31,798 nt of DNA from a virus, in the IMG/VR virus record IMGVR_UViG_3300043313_000670, positions 1 to 31,798 of that record; one strand, given 5' to 3'. A model generated the notes under the pieces. That model had not been told where the DNA came from. It made no database searches and saw only the letters and a list, made by a program, of their open reading frames with translations. The first letter of the stretch is position 1, and each line of letters begins with the position of its first letter. Shown here in pieces: positions 6,388-12,675 of this stretch. Made by a program: the position numbers and the translations under genes.

Positions 6388-6401
6388 TCAAGGTTTCACA
6401 A
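6373..6401 (-). promoter_or_regulatory. Divergent promoter for the HTH regulator
   Basis: On the minus strand: -35 TTGTGA (6401-6396), 17-base spacer, -10 TATGTT (6378-6373). The -10 lies in the right arm of operator O1, which fits autorepression. Confidence 0.5.
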
Positions 6402-6412
6402 GGAGTCCGACC

Positions 6413-7483
6413 ATGAATGCCGTCACCCAGGCCGAGAGGCCTGCCACCGTCATCGACCTCGTCGAGCAGCGCATCCAGAGCTATGCCAGCGTGCTGCCGC
6501 CCTCGATCCCCGCCGCCCGCTTCGTGGGGGCGTTCAAGGTCATGGCCCTGAACAACCCTGACATCATGCGCGCCGATCGCCGCTCGGTCGTCATCGCGGT
6601 CGCCCAGGCCGCCCAGGACGGTCTGCTTCCCGACGGTCGGGACTGCGCGGTCGTCGTACGCTCGGGCAAGGCCAGCTACCAGCGCATGGCCGCCGGGCTG
6701 ATCAAGCTGCTCTACCGCTCCGGTCAGGTCTCGTCCGTCTCGGTCAACCTCGTCTACGAGGCCGACGACTACAGCTATGTCCTGGGCGACGACGAGCGGA
6801 TCATCCATCGCCCCTCGCGGGTCCGGGACCGGGGTCCGATCGAGGCCGCCTACGTGATCACCACGATGCGCGACGGCTCGAAGAACCGCTGCTGGATGTG
6901 GCGCGAAGAGATCGACCGCATCATGCGGATGAGCCCGCAGGGCTGGGACCGGAACGCGGCCAAGCCCAAGGGAATCTGGGCGCAGCACTATGGCGAGATG
7001 GCGAAGAAGACCGTCCTTCACAGGGCCGTGAAGCTCCTCCCCCTCGAAGGCCTCGACATGAGCGCCGAGGCTCCCGAGCCCGAGGACGCCGCGTGGCAGG
7101 AGCCCGAGGACTACGGGACCCAGCCCGACAGCGGGCCGCAGGAGCCCCAGCAGCGCCTGGAGCACCAGCCGGAGCCCGAGGAACCCTTCCCCGGCGACAC
7201 CCCCCTCCCAGACGATCCGGCTAGTCGGCTCGAGGATTCAGTCCCGACCCCGCCCGACCAGGACGTCGAGACGTGGCAACCCCGCCTCCTCGCCTTCAAG
7301 GACGAGGTCAACGGGCGGCTGACCGTCGACGGGGTCGAGGAGAGCTACAACGGCTGGATGGAGGAATACCCGGACGCCCCGGAGGATGCCAACGAGGTCA
7401 TCGCCCGGCTCGTCTCGAAGCGGGTCGCGGCGATCAAGAAGGCCAGCGAGGACGCCGAGGCCTACACGAAGGCGAAGGGCTGA
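6413..7483 (+). CDS. recT: RecT-family single-strand annealing protein
   Basis: 356 residues. The first about 215 match the RecT pattern: an N-terminal PSIPAARFVGAFKVMALNNP, then VVIAVAQAAQDGLLPDGRDC and YQRMAAGLIKLLYRSGQV, and WAQHYGEMAKKTVLHRAVKLLPL closing the core. The rest is a Pro/Glu/Asp-rich linker (about 217-290) and a C-terminal helical domain (WQPRLLAFKDEVNGRL and NEVIARLVSKRVAAIKKASE). RecT proteins anneal complementary strands during phage recombination and replication. ATG 6413 is preceded by AAGGAG and is preferred over an upstream ATG at 6383. No RecE-type exonuclease is adjacent; the VRR-NUC enzyme is the nearest nuclease. The gene carries CTAG palindrome copy 2 in its linker. 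Confidence 0.93.
   Translation: MNAVTQAERPATVIDLVEQRIQSYASVLPPSIPAARFVGAFKVMALNNPDIMRADRRSVVIAVAQAAQDGLLPDGRDCAVVVRSGKASYQRMAAGLIKLLYRSGQVSSVSVNLVYEADDYSYVLGDDERIIHRPSRVRDRGPIEAAYVITTMRDGSKNRCWMWREEIDRIMRMSPQGWDRNAAKPKGIWAQHYGEMAKKTVLHRAVKLLPLEGLDMSAEAPEPEDAAWQEPEDYGTQPDSGPQEPQQRLEHQPEPEEPFPGDTPLPDDPASRLEDSVPTPPDQDVETWQPRLLAFKDEVNGRLTVDGVEESYNGWMEEYPDAPEDANEVIARLVSKRVAAIKKASEDAEAYTKAKG
7217..7228. repeat. CCGRCTAGYCGG near-palindrome, copy 2
   Basis: CCGGCTAGTCGG within the recT linker. GATCCGGCTAGTC here is shared over 13 bases with the partial copy at 18654-18666. Confidence 0.5.
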
Positions 7484-7515
7484 ATGTTGCGGTAGACGCG
7501 ACACTGCGCTATATC
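7484..7515 (+). promoter_or_regulatory. Promoter with operator O2
   Basis: -35 TTGCGG (7487-7492), 17-base spacer, -10 TATATC (7510-7515). The operator is ATGTTG (7484-7489), 9 bases ending ACG, then CGACAC (7499-7504), in the same register to the -10 (5 bases) as O3. It begins on the last base of the recT stop region and drives the genes from 7550. Confidence 0.7.
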
Positions 7516-7549
7516 TCCTGGGCGTGCCCGACACGCTCAGGAGCCCACC

Positions 7550-7813
7550 ATGTCCCGTTACGCTGAATCCCTCCGCACCGCCGAGCCCGGCCTGATGCAG
7601 ACCTCCCTCTTCCTCGTCGGAGCGGCCCGCCCGTCCGGCATAGGCCGCATGGACGCCATCATCGAGGCGACCTCGGAGAGCTGCGCCATCGAGCTGCACA
7701 AGCATCACTTCGGGTTCTACGACGCCGAGCCCGACTACGACCTGGACGACGTCACCGTCCAGGAGCTGCCCCGCCTCGTGGGCGACCTGACCGTCACCCC
7801 CATCGACCTCTGA
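7550..7813 (+). CDS. Hypothetical protein, 87 aa
   Basis: First gene after promoter/operator O2. ATG 7550 is preceded by AGGAG about 6 bases upstream. The protein has a mixed alpha/beta look: LMQTSLFLVGAARPSGIGRM, then a short helix, an acidic YDAEPDYDLDDVTVQEL segment and a hydrophobic end. There are no cysteine clusters, signal peptide or catalytic motifs, and I recognise no family. It lies 8 bases before the DUF3846-like gene and is probably co-transcribed with it up to the terminator at 8727. Confidence 0.8.
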   Translation: MSRYAESLRTAEPGLMQTSLFLVGAARPSGIGRMDAIIEATSESCAIELHKHHFGFYDAEPDYDLDDVTVQELPRLVGDLTVTPIDL

Positions 7814-7821
7814 GGAACCCC

Positions 7822-8664
7822 ATGGCCTTCATCGTCAACCCCAACTCCAAGACCATCGAGCATTGGGAGCCGAAAGGCTCCTTCCTGCCGTCCCTCAGGG
7901 ACGCGATCGGCTGCACCCAGGTCGACTCGATCATGATCCAGAAGAACACCGTCGCCTGGGTGGACAACTTCGGGCTGCTCAAGGTCCCGCAGCGGTTCTG
8001 GCGCTTCAAGGATTCCGCGTTCCGGTTCGCCGGGACCGTGATCGTGACGGGCGTCGATCCCGACGGCATGCCCTGCAACATCCCGGACGTGCCCTTCGAG
8101 GCCATGCGCCAGCAGATCGACTGGTGCGAGGGCGATGCGGTCCTGCGGGTCCGCGAGACCCTGGAGGTCACCCCCACCGAGCAGGGTCCCTGGCCGAGGG
8201 TCGTGCGCGTGACCGACTGGAACCGCGTGATCGCGGCGGACATGCCGCCCCAGCCTGCCCAAGGCCAGTACATGGTCGCGGAATCCGAGATGCCGCTGGG
8301 CGGTCCGGTCCCGGTCTCCCCGACCGGCCCGGTAGAGCCGCCGCCAGCCACCGTCCCGAGCCCGCTGCCGTCCATGGAGGCCCTCCTGGCGACTCCGGCC
8401 CCCGAGCCCGCTCCTGCGGCTCCTGAGGCCTCCCAGGAGCCCGCCCCGGACCCGTTCGTCTGGACGGTCCTGTCGGACGACGAGAGCGACCGCTTCGTGG
8501 CGATCCAGGCTGATGCCGTGACCGGCGAGGCCACGGGCCGCCAGGAGCTGTTCGCCGAGCTGAAGGACATGACGACCTTCATGAAGGGCATCCAGGCCAC
8601 CCGCCTGCCGGACTCGCCGGACGCCTCCGACGAGGTCGTTGCGGTGTTCAGCTCGCCCGAGTAG
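7822..8664 (+). CDS. DUF3846-like N-terminal domain with long Pro/Ala linker, 280 aa
   Basis: Residues about 1-100 (beginning MAFIVNPNSKTIEHW, with SFLPSLRDAIGC, MIQKNTVAWVDNFGLLK and FRFAGTVIVTGVDPDG) resemble the DUF3846 layout found in phage and plasmid proteins. In that layout an N-terminal strand is followed by a helix leading to the Ile-Gly turn, then a strand pair and a late GTxxVxG-type strand. Function is unknown. Residues about 150-215 are a Pro/Ala/Glu-rich linker. The last 70 residues form a separate polar domain ending near the stop. It is the second gene of the O2 unit, followed at once by a strong terminator. The family match is by eye and moderate. Confidence 0.75.
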   Translation: MAFIVNPNSKTIEHWEPKGSFLPSLRDAIGCTQVDSIMIQKNTVAWVDNFGLLKVPQRFWRFKDSAFRFAGTVIVTGVDPDGMPCNIPDVPFEAMRQQIDWCEGDAVLRVRETLEVTPTEQGPWPRVVRVTDWNRVIAADMPPQPAQGQYMVAESEMPLGGPVPVSPTGPVEPPPATVPSPLPSMEALLATPAPEPAPAAPEASQEPAPDPFVWTVLSDDESDRFVAIQADAVTGEATGRQELFAELKDMTTFMKGIQATRLPDSPDASDEVVAVFSSPE

Positions 8665-8726
8665 GGTCGGTCCCGGTCACGAATCCGGGCAGTGGTCGCC
8701 CCCTGCGCTCTGCCCCGGACGCCTCC

Positions 8727-8752
8727 CCCGCCCTCACAGGCGGGTTTTTTTT
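8727..8752 (+). terminator. Rho-independent terminator
   Basis: Stem CCCGCC (8727-8732) with GGCGGG (8739-8744), 6-base loop, then eight Ts. It lies 63 bases after the DUF3846-like gene. This is the clearest intrinsic terminator in the window. Confidence 0.92.
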
Positions 8753-8781
8753 GCCCTGGTGGTCGCCTATCGGTCTACACG

Positions 8782-8813
8782 GTGTTGACGTCTACGCAGC
8801 ATCACGCTATATC
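8782..8813 (+). promoter_or_regulatory. Promoter with operator O3
   Basis: -35 TTGACG (8785-8790), 17-base spacer, -10 TATATC (8808-8813). Operator GTGTTG (8782-8787), 9 bases ending ACG, CAGCAT (8797-8802). The CTAG palindrome copy 3 starts at the last base of the -10, so it covers the expected transcription start. Confidence 0.75.
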
Positions 8814-8824
8814 CGACTAGCCGG
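8813..8824. repeat. CCGRCTAGYCGG near-palindrome, copy 3
   Basis: CCGACTAGCCGG just after the -10 box. With flanks it is identical over 16 bases to copy 1 at terS. Confidence 0.6.
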
Positions 8825-8851
8825 ACGCGACCCGGCACCAGGAGACGACCG

Positions 8852-9202
8852 ATGACCATCCGCTCGAACGAGACCAAGACCTACAAGTTCTCCCCCGCCT
8901 GCATCGAGTGCGGCGTGACCTTCCAGACCAACGTCAAGACGGCCAAGGCCTGCTCGACCGAGTGCCGCAAGGCCTTCAACAACCGCCGCATGCAGCGCGG
9001 GGCCGAACTCTACGACCTCATGATGGCGCACCGCTTCGACCGCCATAACCCGGACGCTGCCGAGCAGCGCGCCGCCATGTACCGGATGATCTCGGTCTAC
9101 CGGGACGCCGACAACGCGCTCCGCGCCGGTCGCCCCTCCTGGGACAAGGATTGCCTGGAGCAGCTCCCCCTGGCCTTCTCGACCGAGGGAGACAAGCGGT
9201 GA
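8852..9202 (+). CDS. Zinc-finger protein, 116 aa, unknown role
   Basis: First gene of the O3 transcription unit. Four cysteines, C17 and C20 (CIECG) with C34 and C38 (CSTEC), form a likely treble-clef or ribbon zinc site, followed by the basic stretch RKAFNNRRMQRG (39-50) and helices (ELYDLMMAHRFDR and AEQRAAMYRMISVYRDADNAL). The arrangement recalls small phage DNA- or RNA-binding proteins, but I know no established function. The ATG at 8852 follows CAGGAGACG. Its stop overlaps the next gene's GTG start by four bases. Confidence 0.85.
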   Translation: MTIRSNETKTYKFSPACIECGVTFQTNVKTAKACSTECRKAFNNRRMQRGAELYDLMMAHRFDRHNPDAAEQRAAMYRMISVYRDADNALRAGRPSWDKDCLEQLPLAFSTEGDKR

Positions 9203-9525
9203 ACCGGACCCTCTTCGCCCTCGCCCTCGTGCTCGCCAGCTTCGCCCCTGCCCAGGCCGCGAAGCTGGTCTACTCGCCGAACCCGCCGCCGACCATCAGC
9301 GTCAACGACCCGGTCCCGGCAGGCTATCGCCGCGTCTGGCTCCCGGATGCCCCTCAGACCGCGATCGAGCAGATTCGGACCTGGATCGCCGACCTGATCC
9401 GCCCCGCGCCTGTCCGGGCCTTCATGCTGACCCCCGAGGCCGCTCCGCCCCTGCCTTGGGAGCGGAAATGGATCGAGACCAGCCAGGGCTGGGTCCAGGC
9501 CCCCGAGGAGTTCTGCGGGCGGTGA
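9199..9525 (+). CDS. Small secreted protein, 108 aa
   Basis: Starts at GTG 9199, overlapping the previous stop as GTGA, with a GAGGGAGA Shine-Dalgarno. The N terminus is a textbook Sec signal peptide: MNRTLFALALVLASFAPAQA, with predicted cleavage after AQA (residue 20). The mature part is short, Pro-rich and Trp-containing (PVPAGYRRVWLPDAP and LPWERKWIETSQGW), with one cysteine near the C terminus. It should reach the periplasm. A periplasmic phage protein expressed with early/middle genes could modify the envelope or block superinfection, but no family is recognised and that role is speculation. Confidence 0.85.
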   Translation: MNRTLFALALVLASFAPAQAAKLVYSPNPPPTISVNDPVPAGYRRVWLPDAPQTAIEQIRTWIADLIRPAPVRAFMLTPEAAPPLPWERKWIETSQGWVQAPEEFCGR

Positions 9526-9527
9526 TG

Positions 9528-9556
9528 TAGACGTAACATCTCAGGCACGTTATAGA
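9528..9556 (+). promoter_or_regulatory. Promoter with partial operator O4
   Basis: -10 TATAGA (9551-9556) with a weak -35 TAGACG (9528-9533) at 17 bases. The right operator half GACGTAACAT (9530-9539) matches the other three promoters, but the left arm is degenerate, so repression may be weaker or regulated differently. Confidence 0.55.
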
Positions 9557-9580
9557 GGGCGGGGGCAACCCCGCCCTTTT
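9557..9580 (+). terminator. Rho-independent terminator overlapping the next transcription start
   Basis: Perfect 8-bp stem GGGCGGGG (9557-9564) with CCCCGCCC (9569-9576), a GCAA tetraloop and four Ts. It ends the unit of the zinc-finger and secreted-protein genes but begins at the first base after the -10 of the following promoter. Confidence 0.85.
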
Positions 9581-9596
9581 CGCATTGGAGCCAACC

Positions 9597-10481
9597 ATGC
9601 AAGTCGTGACCGAGACCCGCGAGCTGAACGAGGATGCCGCCCTGGCGCGCATCCTGCACCATGTCACCACCCCGCCGGAGACCTCCCGCATCTTCCGCAT
9701 CACGCCCAAGATGGCGAAGGCCCTCCTGGAGAAGTTCAACCTGGGCAACCGCCCGAAGAAGGAGGCCAATATTGCCCGCTACGTACGGCACATGCTCAAC
9801 GGCACCTGGGGCCTGACCGGGGACACGATCAAGTTCTCCGACAAGCAGCTCCTCCGCGACGGCCAGAACCGGCTCATCGCCTGCCTGCGCTCCGGCGAGA
9901 CCTTCACGACCCATGTCGTCTTCGGGATCGACGACAGCCTGTTCGACGTCATGGATCAGGGCAAGAACCGGGACGGGGCCGACGTCCTGGCAATCGCCAA
10001 ATACGCCAACACGACCACCCTGGCAGGCGCGGTACGCTGGCAGCATCTGCTGCTCGGGGATGCCAAGAGCCGCGCCTCCCTGGAGCCCCCGGAGATTCTG
10101 GCGATCGTCGAGACCAAGCTCGACAAGGAGCTGATGAAGGAGTGCGTCGGCTGGGGCATCCAGATTTACGACACCCACCGCTACCCTCGCGGACTCGCCG
10201 CCGGGGCGCTCTACGTGTTCTCGGGCCTCAATCCCCGCGCCGCCCGGGAGTTCGCGACGGGCTGGGCCTCCGGCCAGTTGGGCGGGCGCTTCACGCAGAT
10301 CGGCAACATGCACAAGGCCCTCCAGGCCCTGCATCAGGCCTCGAACGGGCGCGTCCACGACACCGTCCGGGCCGCGTATCTCGTCATCGCCTGGAACCTG
10401 TTCGTCCAGGGCAAGCGGGGCCGCAAGAGCGACTTCGACTGGGTCCCGACCCAGGACTTCCCCGAGATTCTGGCGCAGTGA
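9597..10481 (+). CDS. DGQxRL-motif phage protein, ParB-like N-terminal region (putative), 294 aa
   Basis: Residues about 30-125 contain FRITPKMAKALLEKFNLGNR, a helix with YVRHMLNGTWGLTGD, and then FSDKQLLRDGQNRLIACLRSG and VVFGIDDSLFDVMDQGKNRDGADVL. This order (helix, NGxW, GxxIxFS, L-x-DGQ-x-RL, then D-x-G-x-x-R) is a recurring phage protein pattern that resembles the ParB/sulfiredoxin fold, in which the DGxxR motif binds nucleotide. Here Asn replaces the usual His of DGQHRL. The C-terminal half is helical and uncharacterised. ATG 9597 is chosen over TTG 9585 because GGAG lies 6 bases before it. A DNA-binding or nuclease role is possible but unproven. Confidence 0.8.
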   Translation: MQVVTETRELNEDAALARILHHVTTPPETSRIFRITPKMAKALLEKFNLGNRPKKEANIARYVRHMLNGTWGLTGDTIKFSDKQLLRDGQNRLIACLRSGETFTTHVVFGIDDSLFDVMDQGKNRDGADVLAIAKYANTTTLAGAVRWQHLLLGDAKSRASLEPPEILAIVETKLDKELMKECVGWGIQIYDTHRYPRGLAAGALYVFSGLNPRAAREFATGWASGQLGGRFTQIGNMHKALQALHQASNGRVHDTVRAAYLVIAWNLFVQGKRGRKSDFDWVPTQDFPEILAQ

Positions 10482-10486
10482 TCACC

Positions 10487-10506
10487 AGGAGGGCTGCGGC
10501 CCTCCT
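10487..10506. terminator. Hairpin without T-run
   Basis: Perfect 7-bp stem AGGAGGG (10487-10493) with CCCTCCT (10500-10506) directly after the DGQxRL gene. No T-run follows, so it may be an attenuator or an mRNA-stabilising hairpin rather than a full terminator. Confidence 0.45.
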
Positions 10507-10530
10507 CCACCCCTCCATGGAGACACCACC

Positions 10531-10899
10531 TTGACCCGACGCAATCTCAACAGCCTGGGCCTCATCGCCCCGCCCATCGACGCCATCCGCTTCTATCGGG
10601 GCGTCTGGGTCCTCTGCACGACCAACAAGAACGGGGACCTCCTGCGGGCCACCCACTTCGCCGCCTGCCTCATCAGCGGTCGCTACCCGCTCTGGGCCGT
10701 CTACCGGGTCGGCGGCAAGTTCCAGCGGTTCTACGGCTCGCGCACCGAGCTGGAGACCGACTACAGCCGTCTGGTCTGGCGCAGGCTCATGGCCGAGCTG
10801 ACCTACGACACCCTCAAGGACAACTCCCTGGCCCAGCGCCGGGCCGACATCGCGTCCGCCTACAAGACCCCGATTCCCGCGCTGGAGCGGGTTGCGTGA
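10531..10899 (+). CDS. Hypothetical protein, 122 aa
   Basis: TTG 10531 is the only plausible start near a Shine-Dalgarno (GGAG, 8 bases upstream). The stop overlaps the next gene by four bases. The sequence has a basic N terminus, a hydrophobic aromatic core (IRFYRGVWVLCTTNKNGDLL and GRYPLWAVYRVGGKFQRFYG) that looks like a beta-rich domain, and a C-terminal helical tail (LVWRRLMAELTYDTLKDNSL). There is no recognised family. The strand-rich, basic first half would suit a small nucleic-acid-binding fold, but no diagnostic motif is present. Confidence 0.8.
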   Translation: MTRRNLNSLGLIAPPIDAIRFYRGVWVLCTTNKNGDLLRATHFAACLISGRYPLWAVYRVGGKFQRFYGSRTELETDYSRLVWRRLMAELTYDTLKDNSLAQRRADIASAYKTPIPALERVA

Positions 10900-11165
10900 G
10901 CAAGCGGGACATCTTCCACAAGTGTCCCTATTGCGGCGAATGGCACGACGCGGTCGCCGTCATGGACGACAAGCAGCCCCGCAAGATTCGCACGGGCGAC
11001 TTCTCGTTCTGCATCGACTGCGGCGAGTTCGCCGTGTTCGATCATGCCGCCGACGGCCTGACCCGAAAGCCGACCGTCCTGGAGACGGTCGAGATCGTCA
11101 ACGACGCCTCCATGCAGACCCTCAAGGCCGCCTGGAAAATGACCATCACCGAAGAAGGAAAATAG
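10896..11165 (+). CDS. Zinc-ribbon protein, 89 aa
   Basis: GTG start overlapping the previous stop. Two CxxC knuckles, C10/C13 in KCPYCGEWHD and C39/C42 in FCIDCGEFAVF, are spaced as in a zinc ribbon. The remaining 45 residues are an extended, partly helical tail (ETVEIVNDASMQTLKAAWKM). Zinc ribbons of this size in phages may bind nucleic acid or host polymerase, but nothing here fixes the partner. It is separated from the next gene by one base and is co-transcribed with its neighbours. Confidence 0.85.
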   Translation: MSKRDIFHKCPYCGEWHDAVAVMDDKQPRKIRTGDFSFCIDCGEFAVFDHAADGLTRKPTVLETVEIVNDASMQTLKAAWKMTITEEGK

Positions 11166-11166
11166 C

Positions 11167-11400
11167 GTGGCGAACATCACCTACAACAACAACTCCGCGA
11201 TCATCACCCCGACCGGATCGGAGGACATCCACGAGGTCGAGATCACGCGGGAGCAGGCCCGGCAGCTCGTCGACGAGTTTCCCGACATGCTCGACGATCT
11301 CATGACCGCGATCGATGTCGCCCAGGCCGAGACCGACGACGGCACGTCCGCCATCGTGCTCCTGGTCATCAAGCCTGACGCTGTTCCTTCTGCCGCTTGA
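11167..11400 (+). CDS. Hypothetical protein, 77 aa
   Basis: GTG start after an AAGGA Shine-Dalgarno. Short acidic protein with a strand-rich N terminus (NITYNNNSAIITPTGSEDIH), a helix (ITREQARQLVDEFPDMLDDLMTA, residues about 26-48) and a C-terminal strand (SAIVLLVIKPDA). No family is recognised. It is the last rightward gene, and its final 32 bases overlap the end of the convergent leftward gene, so no space remains for a separate terminator between the two transcription units. Confidence 0.8.
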   Translation: MANITYNNNSAIITPTGSEDIHEVEITREQARQLVDEFPDMLDDLMTAIDVAQAETDDGTSAIVLLVIKPDAVPSAA

Positions 11401-11596
11401 GCAGCTCGCGGCGCTCTGCGGCGAGCAAGCGTCTGACCTCGACGCTGTCGTAGCCCCAGTCCCATATGTGCCGCTTGCTCTCCGGGCTCAGTCTGTCGAT
11501 CAGGGCAAACTGAGCCCGAACCATTTGCGCGTATTGCTCCGCCTCGGATTCTGTCGCGTCGTGCGGATGTTTCGTTTCCAGAAGAGCCTGCTGCAT
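11369..11596 (-). CDS. Hypothetical protein at end of late operon, 75 aa
   Basis: Last gene of the leftward late operon. It is highly charged and helical throughout (SEAEQYAQMVRAQFALIDRL and VEVRRLLAAERRELLKRQKE), with a basic coiled-coil-like C terminus. It begins one base after the stop of the 37-residue membrane peptide gene and overlaps the rightward gene's end by 32 bases on the opposite strand. There is no signal peptide or membrane segment. Its place after endolysin suggests a lysis accessory or an unrelated late gene; no family is recognised. Confidence 0.65.
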   Translation of the reverse strand: MQQALLETKHPHDATESEAEQYAQMVRAQFALIDRLSPESKRHIWDWGYDSVEVRRLLAAERRELLKRQKEQRQA

Positions 11597-11597
11597 G

Positions 11598-11711
11598 TCA
11601 CCACCCCGAGCCGGTGGAAAGATAGGCGTCCAGGAACACCGAGGCTATGAGGCCCAGGATCGCGACCCCCGCAATCCACCACAGGCACCCGTAATCCGCG
11701 CCGCCGGGCAT
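11598..11711 (-). CDS. Small membrane peptide, 37 aa (possible lysis accessory)
   Basis: The ATG at 11711 overlaps the endolysin stop codon as TGATG. The peptide is MPGGADYGCLWWIAGVAILG followed by LIASVFLDAYLSTGSGW: one strong hydrophobic segment (about residues 8-30) and short polar ends, with the N terminus nearly uncharged. Its position in the lysis cassette and single membrane span fit a pinholin-like, spanin-like or holin-modulating peptide. It has no lipobox and is too short for a classical spanin. The coupling makes translation likely; the function is inferred. Confidence 0.65.
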   Translation of the reverse strand: MPGGADYGCLWWIAGVAILGLIASVFLDAYLSTGSGW

Positions 11712-12448
11712 CAGTCCCGGAACGCCTGCTCGACCTCGATGATCACATTCCGAGGCGTCGTGATGGTGATCTGGATCGTGATGGTCTCCTCGTCTCCGAC
11801 CTCCGGCGCGATCGCCACCGGCTCCGGGCTCCAGGCGAGATCGAGAGCCACCAGGAAGTCGCGGTGATAGCCCGCGATCAGATTCCCGATCGTCACTCCG
11901 TTCGACCAGCTCGGGACCTTGTTCTGATCCCCGTTGATGATGTTTCGCGCGCCGACCGGATCGTCGACCGTGTCGCTGAAGTGCCGCTCCAGGGTCTCGG
12001 GCTTGCCGTCCTTGACGCGGAACCAGCCCTGCTCGTGACCGAGGAAGCAGACCGCAGCCGCGACCCGCATGTCGAGCGCCTGCTCCGCGTGCCATTCCAT
12101 GTTGGTCGTGATGCCCGGGAACTGCGCGGCGATCTCCTTGTCGGCGCGCTGGTAGTTCTCCAGCCACGTGAGCTGCACGAACCCGCGTCCGTAATAGGTC
12201 TGGCCGGTCCTGGAATCCGGGACGCCATAGGCCATCCCCGATCCTTTGCCGTACTCCTCGATCGGCTGCATCGTCGACGCCGTCTCGTGCCGCGTGGTCG
12301 CCATGCAATAGGCGAGCCAGCGCAGATCGTAGCCTGCGCGATACTTCTCCCAGACGTTCAGGAACACGCCCATGCCGTCCACCTGGGACTGCGAGAGGCC
12401 GCCGAACTTCGGACGGATCGAGTCGTAGAAAACAGCGCGATCGAACAT
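11711..12448 (-). CDS. Endolysin, GH19 chitinase-like, 245 aa
   Basis: Cell-wall hydrolase that degrades host peptidoglycan at lysis. The core shows the GH19-like pattern: helix WLAYCMATTRHETASTMQPI with candidate catalytic E55 (HET) and E64 (PIEE), then TYYGRGFVQLTWLENYQRAD and a later INGDQNK segment. After about residue 200 an extra strand-rich tail (TITIQITITTPRNVIIEVEQ) may be a wall-binding or oligomerisation region. No signal peptide is present, so export should need a holin; the iron-permease-like two-helix protein encoded two genes earlier is a candidate. ATG 12448 is preferred to GTG 12451 because it overlaps the previous stop as TGATG. Confidence 0.9.
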   Translation of the reverse strand: MFDRAVFYDSIRPKFGGLSQSQVDGMGVFLNVWEKYRAGYDLRWLAYCMATTRHETASTMQPIEEYGKGSGMAYGVPDSRTGQTYYGRGFVQLTWLENYQRADKEIAAQFPGITTNMEWHAEQALDMRVAAAVCFLGHEQGWFRVKDGKPETLERHFSDTVDDPVGARNIINGDQNKVPSWSNGVTIGNLIAGYHRDFLVALDLAWSPEPVAIAPEVGDEETITIQITITTPRNVIIEVEQAFRD

Positions 12449-12675
12449 CACGGATTCTCCAGCCCGAGCTGCTTGCGGACCTCCGCACAGCTCTCCTTCA
12501 TTGACAGGAACTTCCCATCGGTGAACGTCACGACGCAGTTGACCGACGACGACAGCGTGCCGCCCGACTTCGGGACCGACAGGCTGATCACGTATTTCGG
12601 ATTGATTGCGACCTCCCGATTGTCGACCGTCTTCAACACGACCAACTCCAGCAATGCCAACACCACCCAGCTCAC
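12448..12675 (-). CDS. Hypothetical lysis-cassette protein, 75 aa
   Basis: GTG 12675 overlaps the previous stop as GTGA, and its own stop overlaps the endolysin start. It begins with a hydrophobic run (MSWVVLALLELVVL) that could be a signal anchor, though it is short. It then reads TVDNREVAINPKYVISLSVP and VNCVVTFTDGKFLSMKESCA. The alternation of NPxxIxSL, a strand, and GKxLxxKES recalls small FlbD-like beta proteins, a weak resemblance. Two cysteines (C47, C63) could pair if exported. The role is unknown. Confidence 0.75.
   Translation of the reverse strand: MSWVVLALLELVVLKTVDNREVAINPKYVISLSVPKSGGTLSSSVNCVVTFTDGKFLSMKESCAEVRKQLGLENP

Noticed and set aside
6056-7165. Upstream extension of the VRR-NUC reading frame across the regulator and recT
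   Set aside because: The nuclease starts at 6055 with an ATGA overlap; the extension is antisense to recT and out of frame with the regulator.
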